64,000 nt of DNA from positions 186,001-250,000 of the forward strand of contig NZ_CAJCKW010000007.1 of the NCBI RefSeq assembly GCF_903970965.1. Direction: 5' to 3'. Origin of the DNA: Aureimonas sp. ME7. Its GTDB lineage: Bacteria > Pseudomonadota > Alphaproteobacteria > Rhizobiales > Rhizobiaceae. A program made the translations under genes and the position numbers. The notes below the pieces were generated by a model that was given only the letters and a program-made list of their open reading frames with translations, was not told where the DNA came from and ran no database searches. Shown in pieces: positions 37,752 to 46,783 of the stretch (position 1 is the stretch's first letter; the number at the start of each line of letters is the position of its first letter).

Positions 37752-38477
37752 ATGGATTTTTCCGGCAAACGCGTCGTCGTCACCGGTGCGGGCAAGGGCA
37801 TCGGGCGTGCCACCGCCCTGATGCTGGCCCGGCGCGGGGCGGAGGTGATCGCCCTGACGCGCTCCCCCGCCGATCTCGAAACGCTGAAAGAGGAGACCGG
37901 CGCGCAAACGATCGCGGTGGATCTCGCCGATGCCGACGCCACGCGCCGGGCGGCGCGCGAGGCTCTGCCCGCCGACCTCCTCGTCAACTGCGCGGGAACG
38001 ACGGAGCTCGAATCCTTCCTCGACGTGTCGGTGGAGAATTTCGACCTCCTCTACGCCGTCAACACCCGCGCCCCGATGATCGTCGCGCAGGAATACGCGC
38101 GCGACATGGTCGCCTCGGGGCGATCCGGCGCGATCGTCAACGTGTCGAGCTGCGCGTCCTTTGTCGGCATTCCCGACCACGCCGCCTATTGCGCCTCCAA
38201 GGCGGGGCTCGACGGCCTGACGCGGGTCATGGCCAAGGAACTCGGCCCCCATGGCATCCGCGTCAACGGCCTCCATCCGACCGTGACGCTGACGCCGATG
38301 GCGGTGAAGGCCTGGAGCGATCCGGACAAGGCCGGGGCGATGATGGCCCGCATCCCGCTCGGGCGCTTCGCGGAACCCGACGACATCGCCGAGGTGATCC
38401 TGTTTCTCCTGTCGGACGAAGCCGCCATGGTGCACGGCCTGTCGATGCCGGTCGACGGCGGCTACATGATCGCCTGA
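37752..38477 (+). CDS. L-xylulose reductase-like SDR (DCXR type)
   Basis: A 241-residue SDR that resembles animal and bacterial dicarbonyl/L-xylulose reductase over its whole length: TGAGKGIG at 11-18, the NCAG variant at 79-82, Ser132/133, Tyr146 and Lys150, and the stretch GPHGIRVNGLHPTVTLTPM with IPLGRFAEPDDI. DCXR interconverts xylitol and L-xylulose with NADP(H). It is 10 bp after the ABC ATPase gene and 11 bp before the kinase gene, which supports a role in making or interconverting a ketopentose. Other ketoses are possible substrates. Confidence 0.8.
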   Translation: MDFSGKRVVVTGAGKGIGRATALMLARRGAEVIALTRSPADLETLKEETGAQTIAVDLADADATRRAAREALPADLLVNCAGTTELESFLDVSVENFDLLYAVNTRAPMIVAQEYARDMVASGRSGAIVNVSSCASFVGIPDHAAYCASKAGLDGLTRVMAKELGPHGIRVNGLHPTVTLTPMAVKAWSDPDKAGAMMARIPLGRFAEPDDIAEVILFLLSDEAAMVHGLSMPVDGGYMIA

Positions 38478-38488
38478 GGCCGAAGGGA

Positions 38489-39925
38489 ATGCAGGGCCCT
38501 TCCTCCCCCTCGCCGCGCTGCCTGGTGCTCGACCTCGGCGGCGGTTCGGGACGTGCGATGCTGGCCGAATGGGGTGAGGACGGATTGAGCCTCTCCGAGT
38601 TGCATCGCTTCTCCGGCTACGAGACGCGCCTGCCCGACGGCCCGGCCTGGGATCTCGACCGCCTCCTGAAGGGGATCGAGGAGGGCCTTGGCGCGGCGGC
38701 CCGCGCGGGCGGCGTCGCCTCGGTCGGCGTCGACAGCTGGGGCGTCGACTTCGCGCTTCTGGACGAGACGGGCCGGCCGGTGGACCAGCCCCGCACCCAC
38801 CGCCACCGGCGCGGGGCCCGAGGGCTGGAGGCGCTTCGGACCCACCACGAGGCGATCGCCGAGCGGACGGGCGCGCAGATCCTGCCTTTCGTCACCGTCT
38901 TCCATCTGGCCGACTGGGCGCGCCGCCATCCGGACCTTGCTGCGAAGGCGCAACATTTTCTGATGATCGCCGATCTCGTTGCCTATCGCCTGTCGGGCAC
39001 GCCCGCCTGCGAGCGCAGCCTGGCGCGCACGAGCGGCCTCGTGGACTTCCGCACCGGAGCGTGGAGCCCCAAAATCCTCGCGCTTGCTGGCATGCCGAGC
39101 CAGCCCTTCGTCCCGCTGGTCGCGGCTGGAACGCGGCTCGGCTCCCTAAAGCCGGAAATCGCCGAGCGCTTCGGCCTTGGCGAGGCGGCGGTGGTCGCGG
39201 TCGCCGCCCACGACACGGCGAGCGCGGCCCTGGCGCTCGCCCCCCAAGACGACGAGGCCTTTCTGGTGGCCGGCTCGTGGAACATCTTCGGCATCGAGGT
39301 GCCGGACGGGCCGATCGACGCCCCAGCGCGCCGAGCCGGCTTCGGCCTGGAAGGCGGCGTCGAGGGGCGCGCGCTTCTGGTGAAGAGCTTTGCGGGGCTC
39401 CTCCTCCTGCGCGCGCTGCGAGACCAATGGGCGGCGGCGACGGGCGAGGATATCGGGTTCGCCGAATGGGGCCGTCTCGCCCTCGCATCTCCGGCCCCCG
39501 CCGGAGTGCCGGACCTTTCCGCGCCTGCCTTTCTGGACCCGGTGGATCTCGTGGGCGCCCTTCGCGCCGCCGACCCCGACCTTTCCCCCGGCCAACCCGG
39601 ACCATGGGCCCGCGCGCTCTACGAGGGCATGGCGCTTCAGATCGCGGGCGGCATCGCGGCGGCCGAGCGCCTTCGAGGCGCCCCCATCCGTGCCATCCGG
39701 CTCGGCGGCGGCGGCGCGCGCGACGAAACACTGTGCGCCCTGATCGCCCACGCAACCGGGCGTCCGGTTCTGGCCGGCCCGGTGGAGGCGAGCGCCGCCG
39801 GCAACGCTCTCGTGCAGTTCGCGAGCCTTGGTCTCTTTCCCGACATCACGGCCGCGCGCGCGGCCTTTCGCGCCCGCACGCCCCTTCGCCGATACGAACC
39901 GACCCGAGGACTGGAAGCCGCATGA
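38489..39925 (+). CDS. FGGY kinase, rhamnulokinase-like
   Basis: A 478-residue FGGY carbohydrate kinase with RhaB-type motifs: VLDLGGGSGRAMLA (phosphate 1), GVDSWGVDFALLD (sugar-binding), AHDTASAALAL (phosphate 2) and IRLGGGGARDETL (adenosine). RhaB-type kinases phosphorylate ketoses at C1. GAAGGGA precedes ATG 38489. The aldolase gene overlaps its stop as ATGA. With the L-xylulose reductase-like enzyme upstream, an L-xylulose or related 1-kinase role is the best inference; L-rhamnulose is less likely because rhamnose isomerase is missing. Confidence 0.85.
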   Translation: MQGPSSPSPRCLVLDLGGGSGRAMLAEWGEDGLSLSELHRFSGYETRLPDGPAWDLDRLLKGIEEGLGAAARAGGVASVGVDSWGVDFALLDETGRPVDQPRTHRHRRGARGLEALRTHHEAIAERTGAQILPFVTVFHLADWARRHPDLAAKAQHFLMIADLVAYRLSGTPACERSLARTSGLVDFRTGAWSPKILALAGMPSQPFVPLVAAGTRLGSLKPEIAERFGLGEAAVVAVAAHDTASAALALAPQDDEAFLVAGSWNIFGIEVPDGPIDAPARRAGFGLEGGVEGRALLVKSFAGLLLLRALRDQWAAATGEDIGFAEWGRLALASPAPAGVPDLSAPAFLDPVDLVGALRAADPDLSPGQPGPWARALYEGMALQIAGGIAAAERLRGAPIRAIRLGGGGARDETLCALIAHATGRPVLAGPVEASAAGNALVQFASLGLFPDITAARAAFRARTPLRRYEPTRGLEAA

Positions 39926-40599
39926 CCCAAGACATCGATGCCCTGAAGCAGCAGATCTGCGACATCGGCCGGCGCGCCTGGGACAAGGGCATGGGCGCGG
40001 CCAACGACGGCAACATCACCGTCCTCTTGGACGACGGCACGTTCCTGTGCACCCCCACCAACACGTCCAAGGGCTTCATGACCCCGGACATGATCTGCCG
40101 TATCGACCGGACGGGCGCGCCGGTCGAGGACAGCCGCTGGAAGCCCTCGTCCGAAACGCGCATGCATCTCACCGTCTACGAGGCGCGGGACGACGTTCGC
40201 TCCGTGGTCCACGCCCATCCGCTTTATGCGACGGTCCATGCGATCTGCGGCAAGGCGCTGACGCAGCAGATCATGCCCGAATCCACGATGTTTCTCGGCG
40301 AAGTGCCGCTCACCCCCTACGGCCTGCCCTCGACGGACGAGCTGTCGGACGCGATCCGCCCCTATCTCGCCCGCCACGACGCCGTGCTGCTCCAGAACCA
40401 CGGGGCGCTGACCTGCGGCCACGATCTCCAGTCCGCCTGGTTCAAGATGGAAGCCCTCGACTACTACGCCAAGGTCGTCTTCCTCGCCTCGCAATACGGT
40501 GGCGCCCACGAGTTCGACCAACGCGAAGTGGACCGGCTGGTGGCGCTCAAGAACCAGCGCTTCCCGGCCCCCGGCCGCCATCCCTTCATCGACCGCTGA
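39922..40599 (+). CDS. Class II aldolase (L-fuculose/ketose 1-phosphate aldolase family)
   Basis: A 225-residue zinc aldolase of the FucA/AraD fold. It shows the substrate loop ANDGNITV, PTNTSKGF, catalytic acid Glu78 in SSETRMH, and zinc ligands His97, His99 and His160 (VVHAHPL, QNHGALT). Aldolases of this family split ketose 1-phosphates into dihydroxyacetone phosphate and an aldehyde. Overlap with the kinase gene argues that both act on the same sugar. Its start is coupled to the kinase stop. Confidence 0.88.
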   Translation: MTQDIDALKQQICDIGRRAWDKGMGAANDGNITVLLDDGTFLCTPTNTSKGFMTPDMICRIDRTGAPVEDSRWKPSSETRMHLTVYEARDDVRSVVHAHPLYATVHAICGKALTQQIMPESTMFLGEVPLTPYGLPSTDELSDAIRPYLARHDAVLLQNHGALTCGHDLQSAWFKMEALDYYAKVVFLASQYGGAHEFDQREVDRLVALKNQRFPAPGRHPFIDR

Positions 40600-40619
40600 T
40601 CCCTTTAGGAGCATTCCCC

Positions 40620-41393
40620 ATGTTTGCCGACAAATTCAGACTGGACGGGCGCGTCGCCGTGGTGACCGGCGGCGGGCGCGGCATCGGCCTTGCCATCGGC
40701 GAAGCGCTCGCCGAGTTCGGCGCCAGGATCGTGATCGCCGACATCGACCAGCGCATCGCCGATACCGGGCTCGAAACTCTCAAGGCGAAGGGCTACGAGG
40801 CCAGCGCCCATGTCCTCGACGTGACCAAGCCGCAGGACGTCGAAGCCTTCGCCGCGCAGGTCGTGGAGAGCCACGGCCGGGTCGACATCCTCGTCGCCAA
40901 TGCCGGCATCGCCATGTCGGGCGTGGCGGCCGAGGACACGGAGGACGAGCGCTGGCTCCAGGTCAACGACGTCAACTACAACGGCGTCTTCTGGTGCAAC
41001 CGCGCCTTCGGCCGGCATATGCTGAAGGCGGGGCGGGGCGCGATCGTCAATATCGGCTCGATGTCGGGCTATATCTCCAACCGGCCGCAGAAGCAGACCT
41101 ACTACAACGCCTCCAAGGCCGCCGTGCACCAGATGACGTCCTCGCTCGCCGCCGAATGGGCCGATCGGGGCGTGCGCGTCAACGCCGTCGCCCCGACCTA
41201 TATCGAGACGGAAATGACGAGCTACCGCGACGACAACGCCGGGATGATCGACGTGTGGCTGCGCGACACGCCGATGCACCGCATGGGCCAGCCCCACGAG
41301 ATCGCCTCCGTGGTGCACTTCCTCGCCTCCGACGCGTCCAGCCTGATGACCGGCGCGACGGTGCTGGCGGACGCCGGCTTCACCTGCTGGTGA
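40620..41393 (+). CDS. SDR polyol dehydrogenase (galactitol/arabinitol dehydrogenase-like)
   Basis: A 257-residue SDR: TGGGRGIG at 16-23, NAG at 94-96, Tyr162 and Lys166 in YNASK, and TGATVLADAGF at the end. It resembles galactitol 2-dehydrogenase and D-arabinitol/sorbitol dehydrogenases of agrobacteria and rhodobacters. AGGAGC precedes ATG 40620. It is the last gene of the plus-strand polyol operon and likely oxidises the imported polyol to a ketose. Substrate remains open. Confidence 0.84.
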   Translation: MFADKFRLDGRVAVVTGGGRGIGLAIGEALAEFGARIVIADIDQRIADTGLETLKAKGYEASAHVLDVTKPQDVEAFAAQVVESHGRVDILVANAGIAMSGVAAEDTEDERWLQVNDVNYNGVFWCNRAFGRHMLKAGRGAIVNIGSMSGYISNRPQKQTYYNASKAAVHQMTSSLAAEWADRGVRVNAVAPTYIETEMTSYRDDNAGMIDVWLRDTPMHRMGQPHEIASVVHFLASDASSLMTGATVLADAGFTCW

Positions 41394-41403
41394 CTTTTGG
41401 CAT

Positions 41404-41435
41404 AGGCCGTCTTCGCCCTCAGGCGGAGACGGCCT
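41404..41435. terminator. Bidirectional terminator hairpin between convergent genes
   Basis: AGGCCGTCT (41404-41412) pairs with AGACGGCCT (41427-41435), and an inner CGCC-CTCA-GGCG hairpin extends the stem. It lies between the convergent stops of the polyol SDR and the HAD phosphatase and overlaps the phosphatase stop codon. T-tracts are short, so strength is uncertain. Confidence 0.6.
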
Positions 41436-42102
41436 CGCTCGTGTGAACCTCGAGCGTGCCGTCGGCGGTGCGGAAGGCCGTCAGCGCCTCGTAGCCCGAA
41501 ACGCTCGGGTGGCGGGTTTCCAGCTTGTGGGAATGCGTCGCGTTGATGACGACGACGCCCCCGCTTCCCGCCGCTTCCGCCGCCTGGATGCCGGCCGGCG
41601 CGTCCTCGAACACGAGGCAGTCCTCGATCCGCTGGCCGAGCTTCTGCGCGCCGAGGAGGAAGCAGTCCGGCGCCGGCTTGCCATGGACGACGTCCTCGCC
41701 GCTCACCATCAGCGGCGGCAAGGGCAGACCGGCGACGCCGAGGCGCTTTTGCGCGAGCGCGCGCGGCGCCGAGGTGACGATCGCCCAGCGATCGGTCGGC
41801 AGGCTGGCCAGGAACTCGGCCGCGCCCGCGATCGCCACGATCCCCTCCACGTCGTCCATCTCGCCCTGCACGAGACCCGCGATCTCCGCCTCCAGCCGCT
41901 CGGACGGAATGCCGACGCGGCGCATCGTTTCCAGCGCCCGAACGCCGTGGATCGTCGGCAGGAAGGCCTCGACGTCCAGGCCTTGCCGCCGCGCCCAGTT
42001 GCCCCAGACCCGCTCGGCCGCCACGATCGAGTTCAGGATCGTGCCGTCCATGTCGAACAGGAAGGCGCCGAAGCGGCGGCCGGGAAACAGATGCTGCGCC
42101 AT
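41419..42102 (-). CDS. HAD-IA sugar phosphatase (YfbT/GPP-like)
   Basis: A 227-residue haloacid-dehalogenase phosphatase: nucleophile Asp17 and acid Asp19 in FDMDGTILNS, the motif II Ser in IVTSAPRA, the motif III Lys in HGKPAPDCFLLG and acidic motif IV in VFEDAPAGI. Its cap and the WGNWARRQGL segment resemble E. coli sugar phosphatase YfbT. It may dephosphorylate dead-end ketose or polyol phosphates made by the neighbouring pathway. It converges with the polyol operon. Confidence 0.86.
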   Translation of the reverse strand: MAQHLFPGRRFGAFLFDMDGTILNSIVAAERVWGNWARRQGLDVEAFLPTIHGVRALETMRRVGIPSERLEAEIAGLVQGEMDDVEGIVAIAGAAEFLASLPTDRWAIVTSAPRALAQKRLGVAGLPLPPLMVSGEDVVHGKPAPDCFLLGAQKLGQRIEDCLVFEDAPAGIQAAEAAGSGGVVVINATHSHKLETRHPSVSGYEALTAFRTADGTLEVHTSEAVSA

Positions 42103-42253
42103 GAAGACAAGTCCGAAGCGAGGGATCGGGGAAGACGACCCTCGTCTTGCCGCATCGAACCGCACGCGGCAAGCGCCCGCCGCCGGACATCGAGTTTGGA
42201 AACCTTCCAGACCGCTGCGGAGTTGTTCCGTATCGATTTGTCTGGAGCAAGAT

Positions 42254-43324
42254 ATGATCGCCTCCCCCGTTCGCTACTCGCCCGACGTTGAAGAGATCCA
42301 GGCCGACGAGCGGGAAACCGTTCAGGGGCTGATGGACGCGTTCGACGCCATTCTCCACCGCACCGCCGAGGACTACGGCCATGCGGTCCGCTCGGTGCAC
42401 GCCAAGGCGCACGGCATCCTGGAAGGCGAGCTGAGCGTGGACGCCGGGCTGCCGCCGGAACTCGCGCAGGGGCTTTTCGCCAAGCCCGGAACGCACAAGG
42501 TCTTCCTGCGCATGTCGACCAATGCCGGCGACATCCTGCCCGACGCGATCAGCCTGCCGCGCGGCCTCGCGATCAAGGTCGAGGGCGTCGAGGGCGAGCG
42601 CCTGCCCGGCTCGGAAGGCTCGGCGCAGGATTTCGTCATGGTCAACGGCAAGGTCTTCCAAGCCAAGACCGCCGACAAGTTTCTCGGCAACCTCAAGATG
42701 CTGGCCGCCACGACCGACCGGATCGAAGGCACCAAGAAGGTCGCCTCGGCGGTCCTGCGGGGGGTCACCTCGGCTCTCGGCGCCGTCGGCATCGAAAGCA
42801 CGGCGCTGAACTCGCTCGGGGGCGCGCCCAATGTCGAGCCGCTCGGCGAGACCTACTATTCCACGACGCCCTTCCGCTACGGCGACCATATCGCCAAGTT
42901 CTCGATCGCCCCCGTGGCGCCCGCCCTGACGGCGCTGACCGGCGAGATCATCGATGTCGACGGCCGCGACAACGCGATCCGCGAGGAGGTGCGCCGGGAA
43001 ATGACCGACATCGACGCCGAGTGGGAGTTCCGCGTCCAGCTCTGCCGCGATCTGAAGAAACAGCCCGTCGAGGATCCGACCGTGGAATGGGACGAGGCGG
43101 AAGCTCCGTTCCAGCGCGTCGCCACCATCCGCGCGAGGCCCCAGGACAGCTGGGACGAAGCGCGCGTCCGGCAAGTCAACGAGGAGATGCGCTTTTCTAT
43201 CTGGACCGGCATCCAGGAGCATCGGCCGCTCGGCAACATCAACCGTGCCCGGCGCGAGCCCTATCGCCATTCCGCCGACTTCCGCGCCCGCTTCAACGGC
43301 TGCCCCTATCACGAGCCGAGCTGA
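42254..43324 (+). CDS. Catalase-family (catalase-like fold) protein
   Basis: A 356-residue heme catalase-fold protein of the small, SrpA-related group. The distal His sits in SVHAKAHGILEG, followed by FLRMSTNAGD, LPRGLAIKVEG, DFVMVNGKVF and the late ARREPYRHSADFR. The usual catalase proximal Tyr motif is not evident in standard form, and length is well below clade 1-3 catalases (about 480 or more), so a peroxidase-like activity is as likely as catalase. GGAGCAAG precedes ATG 42254. Confidence 0.75.
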   Translation: MIASPVRYSPDVEEIQADERETVQGLMDAFDAILHRTAEDYGHAVRSVHAKAHGILEGELSVDAGLPPELAQGLFAKPGTHKVFLRMSTNAGDILPDAISLPRGLAIKVEGVEGERLPGSEGSAQDFVMVNGKVFQAKTADKFLGNLKMLAATTDRIEGTKKVASAVLRGVTSALGAVGIESTALNSLGGAPNVEPLGETYYSTTPFRYGDHIAKFSIAPVAPALTALTGEIIDVDGRDNAIREEVRREMTDIDAEWEFRVQLCRDLKKQPVEDPTVEWDEAEAPFQRVATIRARPQDSWDEARVRQVNEEMRFSIWTGIQEHRPLGNINRARREPYRHSADFRARFNGCPYHEPS

Positions 43325-43337
43325 GGGCACCGCGCTT

Positions 43338-43362
43338 AGAACCGAAGGACCGGTCGCGCGTT
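43338..43362 (+). promoter_or_regulatory. EcfG-like general stress promoter
   Basis: AGAAC, 16 nt, CGTT closely resembles the alphaproteobacterial EcfG promoter (GGAAC-N16/17-CGTT), with one mismatch. It is about 30 nt upstream of a small lipoprotein gene, a common member of general stress regulons. Confidence 0.4.
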
Positions 43363-43392
43363 CACTCTTGCAGCAAGAAGGAACGCACCCGC

Positions 43393-43572
43393 ATGACCAA
43401 CCGCATCCCCGCCCTGGCGATCGTCGGCCTCGCCTTGTTCGGCCTTTCGGCCTGCAAGGACAACGGCACGGTGGAAAAGCAGCCGGGCGCTGGCAACGCC
43501 GCCGAGCAGACGCTGACGCAGAGCCAGCAGTCCTCCGCTTCCGACGGTAGCGGCGGCCAGCCGGCGAAGTGA
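43393..43572 (+). CDS. Small lipoprotein
   Basis: A 59-residue product with a short signal sequence and lipobox LSAC (Cys at residue 21), so the mature chain is about 39 residues, Gln/Ser/Gly-rich and without a fold. It probably sits in a membrane as a lipid-anchored peptide, like many stress-induced small lipoproteins. The next gene starts at a GTG overlapping its stop. An EcfG-like promoter lies upstream. Confidence 0.7.
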   Translation: MTNRIPALAIVGLALFGLSACKDNGTVEKQPGAGNAAEQTLTQSQQSSASDGSGGQPAK

Positions 43573-43850
43573 CGCCGGCGGAAGCCGATCTGCGCGCGGC
43601 GCTCGCGCGGATCGGCCGCTGGGCCTCGGGCTACAGCGAGGGCGTCTTCGAAGGGCGGCGCTACGGCGTCACCCTGTCGGCTTCCGAGGACGGGAGACGG
43701 CGCTGGATCTTCGGCGAGGAGCTCGGCGGCACCGACCGGATCAGCGCCAACCTCTATGAGCTTTCCCCCGCGCGCACCGTTCTGCGCCCTTGCGAGATGC
43801 CGGCCGAAAAGGTCGTGCGCTTTCTCCTGGAGTTCGCGCCATCGCCCTGA
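43569..43850 (+). CDS. Hypothetical protein, translationally coupled to the lipoprotein
   Basis: A 93-residue soluble protein starting at GTG 43569, which overlaps the lipoprotein stop as GTGA. It has a helical start (EADLRAALARIGRW) and beta-like middle (RRWIFGEELGG). I recognise no family. Coupling and good codon use suggest it is expressed; it could be the partner of the lipoprotein or of the histidine kinase downstream. Confidence 0.55.
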   Translation: MTPAEADLRAALARIGRWASGYSEGVFEGRRYGVTLSASEDGRRRWIFGEELGGTDRISANLYELSPARTVLRPCEMPAEKVVRFLLEFAPSP

Positions 43851-44023
43851 CGGCCGGCGACGATGCCGTTCGCGTTCTTTACGCGAAAGCCACCCGACCG
43901 CCGCCTAACGATCGTCTCGACCTTTCCAGCCTCCAAAACCGATTGCCAGCACCGTTCGCACCCGTCATGGGTGAAGGGAGGGGCATTGGGAATTCGGTTT
44001 GGCAAGAGGGGCCTGAAACGTCG

Positions 44024-45070
44024 ATGTTTGTGTTCGAAGCGGCCGAACGGGTTCGGGCCTCCCGTTTCCTCGGCTGGGGGCTTGCCGTTCTCGCCTTTCT
44101 GGTCGCGTTGTTCATACGCTTCGTCTTCGACCACGCCCTGCCGGTCGGCTTCCCCTACCTGACCTTCTTTCCCGCCGTGATCCTGACGGCCTTCTTTGCC
44201 GGCTCCTGGCCGGGCGCCGCCTGTGCCCTCGCCAGCGGTCTGGCCGCCTGGTACTGGTTCATTCCGCCCTTCGGCGCGTTCTCGATGGACGGCTCGGTGG
44301 TGGTCGCCCTTCTCTTCTACGTCTGCATCGTCACCGTCGACATCCTGCTCATCGAGCTGATGCACCGGGCGATGGACGGGCTGAAGGCGGAGCGCGCGAT
44401 CAGCCGGGGCCTTCTGGAGCGCCAGCGCGTCATCCTGGACGAGGCGCAGGAGCGCGAGAAGCGCCAGCGCGTCCTCCAGCGCGAGCTTGCCCATCGCATG
44501 AAGAACACGCTCGCCATGGTGCAGGCCGTGGTGGGCCAGAGCCTCCGCCACGCCCGCAGCCTGGAGGAGGCTTCCGATGTCGCCTCCGCCCGCATCCTGG
44601 CGCTCGGCCGCTCGCAGGACATGCTGACCGAGAACAACTGGCAGGCCGCCGATATCCGCGACGTGGCGCAAGGCACGCTCCAGCCGCACGAGGACGGGAT
44701 GCGCCGCATCGCCCTGTCCGGCCCGGCGATGGACCTCAACGCGATGCAGAGCATGGGCCTGTCGCTGACGCTGCACGAGCTGGCGACCAATGCGCTGAAA
44801 TACGGCGCGCTGTCGGTGGACGGAGGCCGTGTGGCGATCGATTGGACACGGCGCGAGAACGGCGCCTTCGAGCTGGTCTGGCGCGAAAGCGGCGGCCCGG
44901 CGGTGGAGCCGCCGACCCGCCGCGGCTTCGGCTCTCGGCTGGTGGAGCGCGTGGTTCCCGGCTATTTCAAGGGTGCGGCGCGCATCGAATACCGGGCCGG
45001 CGGCGTGGTGTTCACCCTCGACGGGGTCCTGGACACGGCCGGGCACGAGGGCGCCACGCCGGCGCACTGA
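44024..45070 (+). CDS. HWE-family membrane histidine kinase with DUF4118-type sensor
   Basis: A 348-residue kinase. The N-terminal part (about residues 15-115) has four hydrophobic segments like the DUF4118 sensor of KdpD (FPYLTFFPAVILTAFFAGSWPG, WYWFIPP). A coiled linker follows, then the phospho-acceptor His in ELAHRMKNTLAMVQ (about residue 160), the N-box LHELATNALKYGAL and the HWE-type WRESGG with RRGFGSRLVE. No response regulator is adjacent. ATG 44024 is chosen since the upstream frame lacks family sequence. It may feed the general stress phosphorelay. Confidence 0.88.
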   Translation: MFVFEAAERVRASRFLGWGLAVLAFLVALFIRFVFDHALPVGFPYLTFFPAVILTAFFAGSWPGAACALASGLAAWYWFIPPFGAFSMDGSVVVALLFYVCIVTVDILLIELMHRAMDGLKAERAISRGLLERQRVILDEAQEREKRQRVLQRELAHRMKNTLAMVQAVVGQSLRHARSLEEASDVASARILALGRSQDMLTENNWQAADIRDVAQGTLQPHEDGMRRIALSGPAMDLNAMQSMGLSLTLHELATNALKYGALSVDGGRVAIDWTRRENGAFELVWRESGGPAVEPPTRRGFGSRLVERVVPGYFKGAARIEYRAGGVVFTLDGVLDTAGHEGATPAH

Positions 45071-45106
45071 CGCCCCTTCATTCGGATCTCGGGAGGATCA
45101 TCGGCC

Positions 45107-46705
45107 ATGTTCATCGGCATCGACGTGGGAACGGGAAGCGCGCGCGCCGGCGTCTTCGACGCGACCGGCGCGCTTCTGGGACACGCCAAGCGCGACATCG
45201 CGATCTTCCGCGAGCCCGGCGCGATCGTGGAACAGTCGAGCAACGACATCTGGCGAGCGGTGTCGGCGGCCGTGCGCGAAGCCGTGGCGCTGGCTGGCAT
45301 CGACGCGAAACAGGTGGAGGGCATCGGCTTCGACGCCACGTGCTCGCTCGTGGTGCTGGGCCCGGGCGGCGCGCCGCTCCCCGTTGGCCCGTCGGGCGAC
45401 CCCGAGCGCAACATCGTCGTGTGGATGGACCACCGAGCAGGCGCCGAAGCGCGTGAGATCAACGCCGCCGGCCATCCCGTCCTGCGCTATGTCGGCGGGG
45501 CGATCTCGCCCGAGATGCAGACGCCCAAGCTCCTGTGGCTCGCCCGGAACATGCCGGAAACGTTCGCGGAGGCCTCCGCCTTCCTGGATCTCGCCGACTT
45601 CCTGACCTGGAAGGCGAGCGGCAGTCTCGCCCGCTCCACCTGCACACTCACCTGCAAGTGGACCTATCTCGCCCACGAGGCGCGCTGGGACGAGAGCTAT
45701 TTCCGCCAGATCGGCCTCGGCGCGCTGGCCGACGAGGGGTTCGCGAGGATCGGCAGGCAAGTCGTTCCCGGCGGCACGGCGCTGGGCACGGGGCTGACGC
45801 CCGAGGCCGCCCGCGACCTCGGCCTCAGCCCCGGCATCGCGGTGGCCGCCGGGCTGATCGACGCTCATGCCGGCGGGGTCGGGACGGTGGGCGCGCGCGG
45901 CGGCGCCGGCGATCCCGCCTCGCGCATGGCCTATGTCTTCGGCACCTCCGCCTGCACGCTGTCGCCGACGCCGGGGCCCGCCTTCGTGCCCGGCGTCTGG
46001 GGGCCGTACTTCTCGGCCATGGTCCCAGGCCTTTGGCTGAACGAGGGCGGCCAGTCGGCGGCGGGCGCGGCGATCGACCATCTCGTGCGCCACCATCCCG
46101 CCGCGGCAAACGCCGAAACCGCCGCTCGGGCCGCCGGACTTTCCTTGAGCGCCTGGGCGAGCGCGCGGGCGGCGGAGGCTGGCGGCGCGGCGGCCCTGCC
46201 GGGGCTCGTCGGCGGGATTCACGTCGTCCCCGAATTCCTCGGCAACCGCGCACCCTTCGCCGACCCGCATGCGCGGGCGCTGATCGCGGGCCTCGGCATG
46301 GAAAGCGGGGAGGACGGGCTCGTCGCCCTGTATCTGGCTGGCATGAGCGGGCTCGGCTACGGCCTTCGCCAGATCGCGGCGGCGCTTGGGCATAAGGGCG
46401 TCGCGACGCAGACGATCGTGGCGAGCGGCGGCGCGGGCGCCAGCCCCCTGGTGCGTCAGATCCTGGCCGACGCCACCGGCCTGCCGATTGCTGCCACCAC
46501 CTCGCCCGAGCCGGTGCTGCTCGGCTCGGCGATCCTGGCCGCCGTCGCCGCCGGGCGCTTTCCGGATATCGCCACGGCCATGCCCGCCATGTCGGAGCTC
46601 GGCGCGATCCACGAGCCCTCGGCCGAAACGAAGGCGTGGCACGACAAGCGCTTCGCCGCCTTCGAAGCGCTGCAGGCCGCCGGGCGCGCCATCCGCGACG
46701 CGTGA
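45107..46705 (+). CDS. D-ribulokinase, FGGY family
   Basis: A 532-residue FGGY kinase of the ribulokinase group: GIDVGTGSARAGVFD, VGGAISPEMQTPKLLWLARN, FLTWKASGSLARS, GTSACTLSPTP and VASGGAGASPLVRQI. Such kinases (RbtK/AraB-like) phosphorylate D-ribulose or L-ribulose at C5. With rbtD at 28841 it would complete ribitol to D-ribulose 5-phosphate, which enters the pentose phosphate pathway. It has its own ribosome-binding site (GGGAGG at 45090) but no polyol gene next to it, so regulation in common with rbtD is not obvious. Confidence 0.88.
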   Translation: MFIGIDVGTGSARAGVFDATGALLGHAKRDIAIFREPGAIVEQSSNDIWRAVSAAVREAVALAGIDAKQVEGIGFDATCSLVVLGPGGAPLPVGPSGDPERNIVVWMDHRAGAEAREINAAGHPVLRYVGGAISPEMQTPKLLWLARNMPETFAEASAFLDLADFLTWKASGSLARSTCTLTCKWTYLAHEARWDESYFRQIGLGALADEGFARIGRQVVPGGTALGTGLTPEAARDLGLSPGIAVAAGLIDAHAGGVGTVGARGGAGDPASRMAYVFGTSACTLSPTPGPAFVPGVWGPYFSAMVPGLWLNEGGQSAAGAAIDHLVRHHPAAANAETAARAAGLSLSAWASARAAEAGGAAALPGLVGGIHVVPEFLGNRAPFADPHARALIAGLGMESGEDGLVALYLAGMSGLGYGLRQIAAALGHKGVATQTIVASGGAGASPLVRQILADATGLPIAATTSPEPVLLGSAILAAVAAGRFPDIATAMPAMSELGAIHEPSAETKAWHDKRFAAFEALQAAGRAIRDA

Positions 46706-46783
46706 AGGCGGCGGCCGACCGAACCTTTGCAACCTCCGTCGGCGATCCCGGTTTGGCGGGTAAGCCAACGGAGTGTTTCGCCC

